From contig JACEVL010000154.1 of the NCBI GenBank assembly GCA_020284085.1, positions 2,062,143 through 2,126,142 on the forward strand: a stretch of DNA of 64,000 nucleotides, in the 5' to 3' direction. Origin of the DNA: Aporrectodea caliginosa. Lineage: Eukaryota; Annelida; Clitellata; Crassiclitellata; Lumbricidae. Numbering within the stretch: the first letter of the stretch is position 1; each line of letters opens with the position of its first letter. Positions 39,626 to 51,879 of the stretch are shown here, in pieces. The notes under the pieces were generated by a model, which was given only the letters and a program-made list of their open reading frames with translations, did no database searches and had not been told where the DNA came from. The translations under genes were made by a program, and so were the position numbers.

Positions 39626-41461
39626 TTATGCGGCGGAAAATTCCACCGCAGAATTACTATTTTGGAAGGCGGAAGAGCTTTCTGCATGTGCAACCCTCGG
39701 AGCATGCGCATTGTTAAAAATGCGATACTTCTATAAATTGGCGTCGTGAGGGTCGGTTAGGATCAGGTTGGGCCTCGTGAGTGTCAGTTAGGGTCAGGTC
39801 AGGCACTGTGACGGTCGGTATGGGTCGTCATTATATAAAATGTGATACAAATTCCGCCGCAGAAGCAAGTTTTTGTGCTTTGCGTGGCTTCATTTTCCGT
39901 CACAGACGCACCACGCTTTATTGTATTAGACCAGTACATCAATCTAGTGCTTACCAGCACGGACATAGCAATTCCCCGAAAGAATGCCCCAGTAATTTCG
40001 GCCATCAAAATTTTCTAAGTGCTTACCAGCACGGACAGGTCTTTGTCATGTTTACAATCTAACTTTGAATAGCTCTCTAGAAAACTGTTTTCGGGAAATC
40101 GGGCTTTTGTCTGTTTTCCGCGTTTTCGGGGATTCGGGTTTCGGGGATTCGGGCTGACCCCTAGCAACTCCCCAAATCCTAATTGCCCCAATCAAATTTC
40201 CACCGGATCTCCCAAATATATTTTCAAAGTGAAAAATATCAGTACAAATCTGACTTCGGGATATTATCCAAAATTGGCCAACTAGTCACTAGTCCATACT
40301 ACTTTTTCTGGATTTCGAACGCTTGGGGGAAATTCTTTCTCAGGAATTTGGTCAATTTTGCATTTGCATTACATTCAAGGAAGTGGGTTTCGGCGATCCA
40401 CGCTGATATCGACAACCGAACTCGTGATCTTCATTATCTCAACACTACATAACTTGCCATCTACGGTATTTCCAATGAGCACACTTGGACTGGAGCCACA
40501 ACTTCCACACTTTTTTTCAAAATCCTGTGCAGAACACGCAATTCTCTTAACATTAAGTCAATTCCTGAAACTAAGACTTTGCAAAGCACAATGCCGGCAG
40601 AGAGTCTCACACGCTGAACCACTTTACTAGAAAAATATAAATAGATTCGAAAGCAACACATTTAAATGGCTAACGCATGCTGCACATACAGGACAGGCCT
40701 TCGATCGTATATGCAAAAAACTTACGACAATTAACTCGAGTGGAATAAACTAGAAAATAATTCGAAAACCTAAGTGCATCAACAGTTAATTTCGTCGCTC
40801 ACAAAGGAACATACGGGTATGAACGGACATCCGGGCATTTTGGCGCGACTCGAGGAAAACTCTCGACCCTCATTTTTCAATTAAGCTTATTCTTCAAATC
40901 ATTCCGTTATTACTTCACACAAACAGTTGTAAATAATTGAAAATATTTTTGAAAATCAACAATTTGTATAAAATGGAAACAATGGAAAATTAGACGATGT
41001 ATGAATGCAATATGTAAATATCAACGTTCGAACTGTCCGTTATAATATAAACTCTTTGCTTGACCTTACGCCGTTTTATCAAGATTTGAACCCCGGGCTA
41101 GCACAGTCCGTTAAAGGGGCCTTAAACCCTCATTGCACTCATTCAAACTCCGCCACTGTTTGTACTCTGACAGTGCCAGTCCCAAGCCTGGATAAAGAAG
41201 GAGGGCGACGTTATAATGGTCTATATTGTTACCACACAGTGGTCGTTAAACAGTACACAATTAAGCTTCTTGACTAGGATGTTGTACAGTTATAGACATC
41301 TGTTTCTATTTGACTTAATTTTCTTCTCCTAATTATCGTTTTCTGTATACCTAATTTATTTTTGACTTTGTATGTAGGCCTAAAGCGCTGAGCGTTTGCT
41401 TGCGTTTAAAAAAGAACATACTTACTTACTTAAGCAAGCAAAAGGGCAGCGGCGGTAAAAT
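39626..41461. other. Intergenic with repeats
   Basis: Direct repeat TGCTTACCAGCACGGACA at about 39949 and 40020. GGGGATTCGGG occurs twice at 40130-40160. A diverged SINE lies at about 41090-41438, ending GCGTTTGCTTGCGTTT and (CTTA)n. It resembles the tail of SINE-1 and of the insertion at 62.68 kb. No gene recognised. Confidence 0.4.
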
Positions 41462-41512
41462 ATCTCATCCGATCAATTCATTACAAAATTAATAGAGTCG
41501 AGGCCATATAGT

Positions 41513-42599
41513 CAGAGCTTCTCATTTGAAAATAGAGGCGATCTGAAAATCGATCGCGCTGGATTGCATAGGCGATCGGTGCGCGATCGACCTCTATAGA
41601 GCTTTTTTGTACAGCGTATTTTGTGTATCGTAGGCTAATCGTATAGCTGCATATTATATAGTACATATACAGTAGCTGCATATTATAGTAGGGCCTACTA
41701 ATCTACTAATCTAGTAGCCTAGTAGGCCTATGTCAGTTCCGTTCCGTTATTATTACTATTAATAGTAGGCTATTATTAATTAGTTTTCAAATAGTCTAGC
41801 GTCCCTTCAAGGTGATCGACTCAGAAGCGCTCCTATTCCAGCCATGGTTAAATAAGACAGTCGTTAAGTTATTAAAGAAAAATGGTGTGACCGTCTGAAC
41901 TCTATTATTCACAGGGATCTCACTCCAGTCCTAGGACCTGCAACCGAAAACGAGCTCCGTTGCTAAACTGTACATTATTATTCCACTTCGGCACCGTCGC
42001 CGCCATTGTTGCTTTCAATAATTTCCTAAATTAGTCACGTTAGGAACTTACAAATGACGTTACGCGGGAGGTGTCCACCGTGTTGTTATGGCAAATCATA
42101 GGCCTATGGGGACTCTGTAAAAATGGCTGCTATAGGTGGCGCCAGGATGGTATGGCGTTTGGCTACTCTAGGTAACATTGTGTGCTCTGTTGTGCGGTAG
42201 GTTTATTTCATAGACATCTTACATTTAATATATGACGTCTATGGTTTATTTACGCTAAAGTGACTTTACGGAGGTACTGCTTAGACCACATCACATACTG
42301 GCGACGCCTATCGCCGCTTAAAGGAACTGCTCACAGAGTCCCCCATTGCACGAAATTGGAGCGATCACTCAGCACTCATTAGGTCACGAAACGCTGCGTT
42401 TCGAACGCATTCACCACCGCCGCAAGTAAGGAAAAATTAAAGTAATGTAAATTAGGTGAATAAAATAATGGCTCCAGTTTCCTCTTGGAGTAAATCGATC
42501 GCGCTCGATTTGCGCGATCGATTTATCGATCCACCAGACCTTTGCTAGGCGATCGACCAAGGAGATCGATCGATCGATCGCCTCAAATGAGAAGCCCTG
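41513..42599. mobile_element. Non-autonomous hAT element (hAT-2), 1087 bp
   Basis: Terminal inverted repeats CAGAGCTTCTCATTTG and CAAATGAGAAGCCCTG. A perfect 8-bp duplication CATATAGT sits at 41505-41512 and 42600-42607. Subterminal regions are rich in GCGATCGATCG. An older LINE-A tail relic (CAGAAGCGCTCC) lies within at about 41800-41870. No transposase frame. Confidence 0.9.
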
Positions 42600-42813
42600 C
42601 ATATAGTCGCAATTTATAGAAAAGCTGTACATTTACGCATAGGCCTACATTTACTACGTCATTTAGGCCTACATCCACGAATTGAGAAAAGTGAAACAAA
42701 TTTCCATTGTGATATAGGCAGTGATATAGGGCCTATAGGGTAGCCTATATTGGCTAAATGGCGAACATTTTTGACGATTTCTTTGTCGCAAATCAGGACT
42801 TGATGAGGTAGCA

Positions 42814-42888
42814 TAACACCTTAATGTTAAAAACGAGAGTGTACGCTTACTAAAAGCGACTGGGAAACCCATACAGCTCGTCGCTATA
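42814..42888. repeat. Tiny hairpin element, copy 4 (diverged)
   Basis: TAACACCTTAATGTTAAAAA, CGAGAGTGTACGC and AAAAGCGACTGGGAAACCCA follow the consensus; the right arm is degraded (GCTCGTCGCTATAGG). Confidence 0.55.
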
Positions 42889-42889
42889 G

Positions 42890-43756
42890 GCCTATAAGTG
42901 GTTTAGGTTTCAATTATGTAGGCCTATACAGTATAAGTAGGCCTATATTCTTTATTAAACCGGTTGCAGGAGAGCCACACTCCGGTGCACAAACATCATA
43001 GGACAAATACAAATTCAATAAGAGTGCAGCATTTTTCCTAAAAATGTTTTCCTCATAATTAGGCCTATTATTGTCGATAAGAGTCAGGAGTGGACCCTGT
43101 CACGAGACCGTGTGCGAAGGGCATAGGGCGCCTAGGCAATTGATTTCCTTGGTGGGAGCAACTTATGTAAAGTGACTAAGTGAGTGATCGGTTGTTACAA
43201 TACTGCTGTCAATATGCCTACTAGGTTAAACAGGTAGGCCTATAGTAGCCTAATAATGACGTATGCATAATCTGTCGCGCACGTAGGCCTATTTCTTTCG
43301 TCTGGAAATAATTATATTCTGCCGTCTTTTGTCTACCTCCTCAATTTACCTTAATTTGTAACATTTAATTTCCAATTTAGGTTAGGTCTAACGCTACTTC
43401 TTGAACAAGCAGTGGCGTATATAGGCCTATATCTGCGCCTGCATGGGGCGAGAGGTAGGCTACGTACGTGCGGCCGCCTCAGGAGGCGCTGTCCAGAGGG
43501 CTGGAAAATGGGCGACAACTGAAATTTGTGAAAACATTTTTATTATATGCGCCTTAAATGTTAATGTTAATCGTATGAAATACAACAAATTCCTAGCCTA
43601 TGTCCAAAAGGTGCGAAAGATGCCGATGACGGCGCGATAAGAAACTTCAGACTCGATACACTGTGTAAGCCTGTGTTGAACACTCCGATATAGGCTATAC
43701 GCTCGCTATCCAGAGTTGAACTGACCCGCTGTCTCTGTCTCGAAGTCAGTCGCCGT
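42890..43756. other. TAGGCCTA-rich spacer
   Basis: Many copies of the palindrome TAGGCCTA and close variants. A frame at 43567-43640 was not recognised. No gene supported. Confidence 0.5.
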
Positions 43757-43923
43757 CTGTGTCTGCCTGTCTGTGTCTGTCTGTATGTCTCTGGTCTCTG
43801 CCTGTCTCTGTACGTGACTCTGTCTGTCTGTCTCTGTCTGTCTGTCTCTGTCTGTCTGTCTCTGTCTGTCTGTCTCTCTCTCTGTCCCTGTGTGTGTCTC
43901 TCTCTTTCTGTCTCTCTCTGTCT
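43757..43923. repeat. (CTGT)n / (CTCT)n microsatellite
   Basis: Interrupted CTGT and CTCT repeats. hAT-3 is inserted at its right edge. Confidence 0.95.
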
Positions 43924-43931
43924 CTGTACCA

Positions 43932-45095
43932 CAGGGGTGCGCAACCTTTTCGTTGGTGTCGGCCGCATTGAAGGCTCATATTCTCATCACGGCCGCCAAG
44001 ATATTTGCTGTTATAGGTATATATATGGGCGATGTCCAGAAATAGGCCTAAACATGTTTACTGTTAGCCTACAAATAATGTTTTTTTCTTATATGCCCAT
44101 TCCTTCACCACAAACTTCAGTAGGCCTAACATGTCTTTTCCATCATAAATTAATAAAGACAATAAAAAAGCACATTTTATTTCATCTGCATATTCTATCC
44201 TACTCGAATGTGTAGCTAATTTAATTAAGACCACAACATTGATCCAAATTAATTACTGCCTTGGTCTTGGATATTGGCCAATACGCATGAGAAGTCTTGA
44301 GACTTGCTGGAGACCGTTAGCGTATTCCAGACTCCAGGCTGTTGTCCATCAATCGAGTTCTATACTTGTTTTTCAAACATTTCATCTGCCTCACACACGT
44401 AGGTGCTTCCAAAGATGACCATGGTGTTTCTAGTCAGTTCTCGAAGTTTAGGTATTCCACCGCCAACTTACACACACCCTACTAAATCGGTTGTACCTTC
44501 TTCATTTGTCAACTTTTTATGAGTTGTTCGCCATTTTCAACTCCACCAATTTCATTTCTCTATCTCCACCAGATGAGTAGAAGCAACGAGTAGAAGTGCT
44601 GGCAAAATCTGATTAAAGTCATTGAATCGTCAGTGAATTCATGTAGCAAGGCAGCAAGGATGGCGGTAAAGGACGTAGTAGGAATGTCGTCACATTGCAC
44701 TTTGTACATTGTAACTTTCATTGGCCACTCTCTATATGCAGTGGTTGGCTGTACAAGGCTAGACCTACATAATATTATTAGACTGGTTGCCTCTTTGAGC
44801 TACATGTACATCCGCAGTAATGCGTACTCAGATGGTGCATTCTCAAAGGGTGTGAGTGTGTGGTGTGTGCATACTGTATGTGAATATTATACTTGTTAAA
44901 TAAGCGCACAAATGCAGAGACAAATATAACTAAGTGATTCACGCTACCTCAGTTTTAAAGCAGAGGAATAAAAATATTTATGAATTAATATAGACACGGC
45001 CGCCAATACATTACAATTAGATCACACGGCCACGGCCGCCAATTCTCCCTCTCACGGCCGCATGCGGCCGTACGGCCGCAGGTTGCGCACCCCTG
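43932..45095 (-). mobile_element. hAT element (hAT-3), 1164 bp, with transposase relic
   Basis: Inverted ends CAGGGGTGCGCAACCT, flanked by a perfect 8-bp duplication CTGTACCA (43924-43931 and 45096-45103). Subterminal CGGCCGC words are abundant on both sides. At about 44368-44461 the minus strand reads IPKLRELTRNTMVIFGSTYV followed by CEADEMFE. This matches the C-terminal dimerisation region (PxLRxxA, FGSTYxCE, F) of hAT transposases of the ZBED/GTF2IRD2 type. The rest of the transposase is lost. Confidence 0.92.
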
Positions 45096-45129
45096 CTGTA
45101 CCAGTACACCATGTTCTATTCTAACCTTA

Positions 45130-45235
45130 AGAGTATTATTTAGCCGGGGTTGCCATGGGTTGCGAGCGCTCCTGAGTAGCTTGTCTAGAAAGTAGAAAGG
45201 GCGCTATATAAAAATCCTCTGATGAATGAGTGAAA
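45130..45235 (+). mobile_element. LINE-A/SINE tail relic
   Basis: GCGAGCGCTCCTGAGTAG then AAAGGGCGCTATATAAAAA and GATGAATGAGTGA: the LINE-A 3' tail in plus orientation. Confidence 0.6.
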
Positions 45236-45805
45236 CAATGCATTCATAAAACAAAGACATCATGAACCCTATAGTATAGTTGGTTAATCGCCAAAAGGCC
45301 GTGATAGTGCTTTGCTCCAGCGTTAACAGGTATGTGCCACTATATGTGGTTGTCCATTAAGGACGTATACTCGATCAACACGGGGAGGAAGGGGTCATCC
45401 AAATCGGACAAAGCTTAGGTGTTATTTCCAATGCAGATGTCCACATCGGAATTTCGTACATAATCCTAGTCATTTGAGTACAGCCTGCACGTTAAACACG
45501 AACTTCAGTCTAAGCAGAGTCCCATTGGTGGACGTGCCATGGCAGCATCAAAGTACGTAGGCCTATACCCCACCTCAAAGCACAGTCAGCCAGGAAAGAT
45601 AGCCTAATTAAAGTTTAGGCCTACCTGTATACGTCTGACTGTAGTTCCTAAAATACCAAGAAATGTCACCTGTCCTCAAGCTGTCAAACTGTATTTAACT
45701 GGCAAGTAAACTTTCCGGAATTACAAAATCGTGTGTATAATTGACTTAAGCTAAATTAGCTGATCTCTCAAAAATACATAGCCTACTGCATAGGCCTACT
45801 GGTTC
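45236..45805. other. Intergenic, nothing recognised
   Basis: No coding signal or clear repeat apart from TAGGCCTA words. Confidence 0.5.
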
Positions 45806-46240
45806 GGCGACAACTCATCTACAGACTTTCGTCTACTCTACTACACTTCGTCTACAGACACTTCGTCTACAGACATTTCGCCTACGAGTGTACAGATCTG
45901 TATCCATTAGGTCCTAGGGCTAATCAACAGAGGCCGCTTTCGTAGTTTCGCTAAGACGTACATAGACGTGCTAAATATTATCAGGAATCCAGCTTCTAAT
46001 TACTGAAACGATTATTTTCATCAATCCAACTTCTATTGAATGGAAAATTTAGTTTCATCCATCCATCCTGCTGCAGCTTCTATTTCAACACAGGAATGCT
46101 TTCATCAATTCCACTTCCATTTATGGAAACAGTTTTTTCATCAATCCAGCTTCCATTTTAAAGTGGCAATATCAAATAACTTCGTAGACCGTAGACGAAA
46201 TGTCTGTCGGCGAAATGTCTGTAGATGAATTGTCGTGACA
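45806..46240. mobile_element. Fold-back element with internal tandem repeats
   Basis: The left arm contains CGACAACTCATCTACAGAC and repeats of ACTTCGTCTACAGACA. The right arm, inverted, contains CGACAATTCATCTACAGAC and the same TTCGTCTAC words. The interior (45980-46160) has about four diverged units built on TTTCATCAATCCAGCTTC. Target duplication not resolved. Confidence 0.65.
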
Positions 46241-46900
46241 CCCTGCATACTACACACACCTGTGCGCATGCTCAACAGCGTCAACTGCAGACTTTATGTC
46301 AGAAAACACACTATTTTAGTCAGTCCTTGTGTGAAACACGGTTGTAAGCGATTGCTCGTTCTTAAAAGATACATGACCTGATATCACTGTAGAAAAGAGG
46401 CGATGCATTTCATTTTGACAAAATGTCTGTCTGTCTGTATTTTAAGTTTTTAGCTATATTCTGTATGTATGTGCCTACGTATGTGTATCAAACAGACAGA
46501 TTTCTAGACGCATAGGCCTACACATACAAATAGACAGGTAATTTCATGCTGAAACCTATAATAAATGACAAAAACTGGAACGTTGCCAAAAGCTAAATGA
46601 CGTAATGCTTGCGTCATCGTATATTGTCTTGATACTTAGATCAGTCAGTCGTAGCTCAGACAGCAGACAGACGCATTCGAATTTTTTCCGAAATTTTCTT
46701 AAAATCTGCTATTATTCGACTTGTTCTTTCGACTTCTGATGCGCCAACTGTTCTTTCGATCGATTAATTCTTCGTCGAAGGCTATCAGGTAAACCCATAT
46801 AATTACAAAACAACGATTTTTCATCGAAATTTGCAATTTACAGATCGGGTACGTTAGGCCTAGCGATCTGCTGGCAACAAATCTTGAAGTAACTTGCCAA
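46241..46900. other. Intergenic, nothing recognised
   Basis: No coding signal. A small TTCTTTCGA repeat lies at 46.72-46.76 kb. Confidence 0.5.
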
Positions 46901-47670
46901 TAATTTATGTAGCGCCACAAGATAATTTATTCATTCCTTGTACTTTTTAAATTTCAGTCTTTAATGAAAAATATTGTATTTAAATTTTATTTTAGTAAGC
47001 TAGGTGATTTATATAGCGCCATAATAACATTTTAATATATATATTTTAAATTATATGTTTACTTTCTTAAATTTTCTTACATTTGAAAATTTTTTACATA
47101 GTTTTTAATAATTTTAAGGTTTTCTTTATATCGCTGTTTACTATGATTGATTTTTCTGTTAGGCCTACGCGCTTTTGTGCATAAATTTTTATTTTTTAAT
47201 TTAATTTAATGTTTTTTAATTTAAGTTATTTTACTTGAATAAGTTAGTGAAACTCGCTGATTCTATAGCGCCATAGTAGGCTATATTTTATTTTTTTTAT
47301 CAATTTTAAATGTAAGTATTATTTTATTTATTTATTGAATTCATTCTTAATTTATTAAGTTATTGAAGCTAGGCAACGTCTATAGTGCCACATCATTTAT
47401 TTTTTCTTAAATTAAAACATTTTATTTGTTCTACACAATTATTAAAGAAGGCCTGTTTGTCGCTTCCACAGGAAGATGATTGGCTTCCTTCGACTCGACG
47501 ACGGGTTGGCGGGAAGATCTCGACAGCACTAGAGGTTAATGTTAAATTATTCTAATGTTAGTTTCAGATATCAGCTGACGATGTTCACTTAATTAGATAA
47601 TCTACTGAAAGGCTCTGAAATAGATCGCAGTCCACTTATAATAACTTATATTATTATATAGCGCCACGAT
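46901..47670. repeat. AT-rich ladder with repeated TATAGCGCCA
   Basis: Variants of TATAGCGCCA occur near 46910, 47015, 47267, 47380 and 47657. Several are preceded by AAGTTAGTGAARCTAGG-like text. Between them the DNA is almost pure AT. Could be a degraded tandem repeat or a pile of LINE/SINE tails. Confidence 0.5.
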
Positions 47671-48021
47671 ATCATGTGTAGCTGCTTTACTCGAGACGCG
47701 TTTGATTTGCCGTTAGGGCCTACACGAGAGACAGTTTATAACATGCTTCATTGCTTCTTTATAACATGAATAATATCCAATGCCCGTTTTAGACTTGATG
47801 AGGACCTAAGCAATGTAAAGCTTGAAGGCCCTTGTTAAAAATTACACCAAAACAAAGATCTCAAAGCTTTCCAGTAGGCATATAGTGGGTTATCTCTTTC
47901 TTACCTTAATCGTTTAGGCCTAAGATCATTCTGTTGATTTAGTTTCTGTAGTAATTGCTCATACTCATGGGATGAGTGTTATTTTATAAACTAGTTCTCA
48001 GGACACTGATTTCGACACCGA

Positions 48022-49100
48022 ATTGTAATCGCATTCGTAATCTGGAAATTTCTACAGCGCCCAAAAATGCGAAGTCGCGGGAACCAGCTTATTCACAGGC
48101 GCGGTTGAGACGCTGAGTCAAAACAAAATCGATAGGCGTGGGGTTGAACCGTTGAAATCGGTCCCGGGTCAAGATCCAAAGGGATCAGGCAGGCAGATGG
48201 CTAAGGTGGATGCATGGTGTTTAGAGTTGCAACGGCGAGGGAGGCAACTCATCGAAGTGTGTTGTATGTGAGTGATCTGACTTTGTATTCTATTCTTTCT
48301 GGTATTTTTAGCCAGTGGAGTGATTTTAGGACAAAAGCGATGTGGTTGTGTTTGAGTGTTTTGGTGGAAGCACGGGCGAGGACATTCTGAATAGTTTTGA
48401 AGGCGGTATATTTGGTTCAGGAAGAGCGAATTGCAGCAGTCTAATAATTAATTATAATAAATTATTTAGCGTGAACTATAGATGTAGCGATAGTAGATGC
48501 AGTTATGAAGTCGATCTTAGGGCGGATTCTTCGAAGGTCACGGATATGCATGGGCAAGAGCGATAAAGATGGGTGATGTGATTGGAGAAGCTAAGGTTAT
48601 GGTAAAAAAAATCACATCTAGACGGTGACTTAGGTTGTGGACAGGAGAATTTGCAGTGATTGTGTGGATGGATGCAGAGTTACAGTGTAAGGTTGAGGGA
48701 AATAGAATGATCTGGATTTTCCTAAGTTGGTCATGCAGACCTATAAATATGAATTATTCAGTTTTAGAGGGGTTCAGGCACAGGAGATTTGATGTAATCC
48801 ATACGGAGATTTGGGTGACCACATGAAGAATTTGATCTACGGAGTGGGGAGAAGCTCTTTGGAGAGAAAGAGATGAATAATTGAGTGTCATCAGCATATA
48901 GGTGATGGTCAACTGAGGATGCTTTGAGAGTGACCCTGAGTGGAGTAGCTTAGTGCAGAGGAGGGACAGAAATTCAGAATGGACCCGAGAACAGAACCTT
49001 CCGGAACCACCACAAGTGAGAGGGCCTGATTGGGATGAGGTTTCCGATCATGTAGGCTATGACTTCTATAGCACTGTTATAAAGAAAAGACATCAATCGA
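48022..49100 (-). mobile_element. LINE-B, decayed copy
   Basis: Starts with TGTAATCGCATTCGTAATC and GAAATTTCTACAGCGCCCA. Runs collinear with the 18.2-19.2 kb copy (GGGAACCAGCTTATTCACAG, GCCAGTGGAGTGATTTTAGG). Many indels. Confidence 0.75.
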
Positions 49101-49129
49101 TGAGAACCATCGAGTGATGCTTTGAAATC

Positions 49130-49352
49130 AGATCTGAAATGCTCTTCCGCCCTCTGTTCCTGACACTAATGCTGCATATGACTAATTATGGTTTTTCCTT
49201 AGACTCTTAAAGACGCACTTTTTCAGCTGTTTGATGGCCACGTGTTGAACGCTTTTGAGAGCCCGCTGCCCCCCTTCGTTACGCCTCCTATTTGGCGCTT
49301 TAGAAATGTCTTGTTTCATTACATAAATCGTAAACATAAATCGTAATCCGTT
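49130..49352 (+). mobile_element. LINE-B 3' end fragment, plus orientation
   Basis: The frame near 49.2 kb (LKTHFFSCLM) and the tail TTTGGCGCTTTAGAAATG followed by AAATCGTAA words match LINE-B ends. With the preceding copy it forms a tail-outward pair. Confidence 0.55.
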
Positions 49353-49433
49353 GACGTAATTGTGTTCAATTAACTGCTTAGAGTCTTAGACTCTGGTCTC
49401 TGGCTGTTATTGAAGCACCGTTTACCTGTTTGC

Positions 49434-50310
49434 TGTTTTTCGTTGTCAGTGGAGCGATCGCAGGAGCATCTTCCTTCACACTCGTCGTAGGCAGTGGCAA
49501 AGATCGGTTGAGAGCATCGAAATCAACCGACAGAGGGCGGTTCTCGTGGCTGGAACGACGACATCTGTCGACAACTGTAATTGAAACGCAAGTGTAAGAA
49601 TATCTAGACAGTCGCTATGAAAATGTGCATAACGACTTTCTAGATGGACTTGTGGTGTTCGCCTAATAATTATCAATTATCAGGCGAACACCACACAGAC
49701 ACGAATTGAATGTCTCACAGTCTAATTAGACTTGGTGACTTCTATTGTACTACAGCTGTGTAGTACAATAGAAGTTGTACTCTGTTGTACTCTGTTGCTT
49801 TCCGTTGTCGGTGGAGTGATCCCTGAAACATTTCCCTTCACTATCGTCATCGGGAGTCGCAAGGAACCACCCGGTGAATCAACATCAGTCGGCAGGTGGC
49901 GGTTTTCACGGCTGGAACGACACCTATCGACGTGTGTGTGTGCATCTGCGTAACTGAAACACAAGCGTAAGAATATCTAGACAGTTGTTATGGCAATGTG
50001 CATAACGACTTTCTAGATAGAGTGAATTGAGGATGTTTAGGTAAGTCTAATAGTAGACACGAATTAAATGCCTCCCAGTATAATTAAACTTGGTGACTTC
50101 TATTCTATCATACTATGCTAAACGGGCCTAAACATTGCTGATGCTTAATTGTTGTTTGAGTAGGCTACTGTTTCCGTTCAAGAGCATCGATGTCGGGAGT
50201 TGCTATCTCAAGAGAAGCGACTTCATCGGCTGATCAACAAGTTCTCGTTTGGAACGCTGTTGGGACAGGGCGACACCTGTTCCTAAATATTAAGCAAAAT
50301 GTAAGAATAT
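49434..50310 (+). repeat. Novel-looking repeat family, copies 1-3
   Basis: Three diverged units in direct orientation, each with GTCGGGAGTCGCAA-like, GGCGGTTCTCGTGGCTGG and GTAAGAATATCTAGACAG blocks, at about 49440-49755, 49795-50110 and 50145-50310. Two carry long hairpins: arms of about 21 nt around 49650-49697 (GTGGTGTTCGCCT) and 17 nt at 49739-49776 (ACTTCTATTGTACTACA). Confidence 0.7.
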
Positions 50311-50330
50311 CGGAGACAGTGTCTCTGTTC

Positions 50331-50480
50331 ATCAATCAATCAATCAATGAAACTTTTATAGCGCCCCTTCAAGATTCTACTCAGAGGCGCTCCATTCATG
50401 TAGAGGAAGATGGTTATCAGGGGCTTGAAGTTCGGGCAGTTGGCCTATATAACCCCTTTAACGTTTCACCCTTCTTTGAT
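50331..50480 (-). mobile_element. LINE-A/SINE tail relic
   Basis: (ATCA)n, then TTTTATAGCGCCCCTTC and CTACTCAGAGGCGCTCCA: the inverted LINE-A tail. Confidence 0.6.
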
Positions 50481-51409
50481 TAGACGAATAGGAGCAGTGA
50501 AATGTTCAGGGAGAAGCCGAAATGGATATGGATTAAGACAAGTTGACCTTAAGGGGTGTACAAGTACTCTAATTCGGAAACTTCTATCGCGCTGCTATCG
50601 CCACGGAGAAAGCGTTAGTCGATAGCCGCTCATGAGCAAAACTACTATTGCTCAGTAACATAACTAGGACTTTCGTTTGGGGCGGGGGGCTTTAAGCCTT
50701 GAGCATGGCGCGTGGGTACGATCCTATAGTGGAGCCGGTCAGCCGGACCCTTGATTTTTGGGGCTATAGCCTCGTTTGGGGGTTGAAGCCCCAAGCCAAA
50801 TGCTAGCCAAATTTGCTAATTACATGGTATGACACAAACGGAATGCATGATATTATAATTTTAATGTTAAGACCGCAAATAGTAGAGGCATAGAGATCGG
50901 ATACATAAGTTTTGACAGGGCTTTCCTTAGAAGAAACAGTATAGAAATTCTGAGGCGATATGGAATAGGAAATGGCGACCTTATAATTTCTGATCCTATT
51001 CTATGTCTTACTAGACCTGCCATCTTGCATTTCGATTTCAATGTCTTTGAGCCTCCCAGCATTTTAAATTTAGCTAAGAACAAGCACAAAATCCTATTCT
51101 TCATACATTTTTAATATGAGTTGAGAGTTCGCAATTGTTAGAACCTCACCTATGTTTACCTCTAAATCCTGACGTGCTTTGCCTAAATTTCTGATTTCAT
51201 ATTTCTTGTCTTAGCCCCATGTTTAGCTAAGAACAGTAAAGTTCTTTCTGCCTCAAAAATATTATTTTGTTAGTCAGTGGATATTAATTTCTGTCAGAGC
51301 AGACTGTTGTTTCCTATTTCTGGTTACCTGTAACTCAGTTGCGACCTGTCAGCTTGGTGTTGTGAATAAACGAAATTGATTGATTGATTGATTGGCTATG
51401 TTAAACCTG
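50481..51409. other. Intergenic, nothing recognised
   Basis: A GC-rich decayed segment (GGGGCGGGGGGCTTTAAGCC near 50680, partly inverted near 50770) and AT-rich flanks. No gene supported. Confidence 0.45.
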
Positions 51410-51610
51410 TCTGATGTTTTTGTTGTTTGAGTAATGTTTCCGTTCAATATCGTCTGATGTCGGGAGTCGCAAAGATAGGCTTCAAGAGAATCGACTTCAG
51501 TCGGCAGATGGCGGTTCTCGTGACTGGAACGACCAGCGACACCGGACGACACCTATATGCACCTACAGTATTGAAGCAAAATGTAAGAATATCTAGACAG
51601 GGTCTCTATT
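51410..51610 (+). repeat. Novel-looking repeat family, copy 4
   Basis: GATGTCGGGAGTCGCAAAGA, GTCGGCAGATGGCGGTTCTC and AATGTAAGAATATCTAGACA in the same order as the other copies. Confidence 0.7.
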
Positions 51611-51879
51611 CCTGCAAGGACGATTGTTGATTTTACCCAGTCTTCTTGTGTTTCTTCTTCAAGCTGAATTTTGCTCTTTTTTGTCTTAGGCCTGTCTTCC
51701 TCCTTGCTGTTATTCATATATTGAAACCAATTGGTAATACTTAGAAACTCACTTTTAGTCACGATTTTTATTAGATAAGTATGCACAAATAATTCTGCGA
51801 TTTTTGATTCCTTACAATGTTTTATCGACCTAAAGCTATTAAATTAAGGCGCTATGTAAATGTATACAACGTGAGCATG

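Noticed and set aside
43814..44215. Frame with (CLSLSV)n
   Set aside because: Translation of the (CTGT)n microsatellite running into hAT-3.
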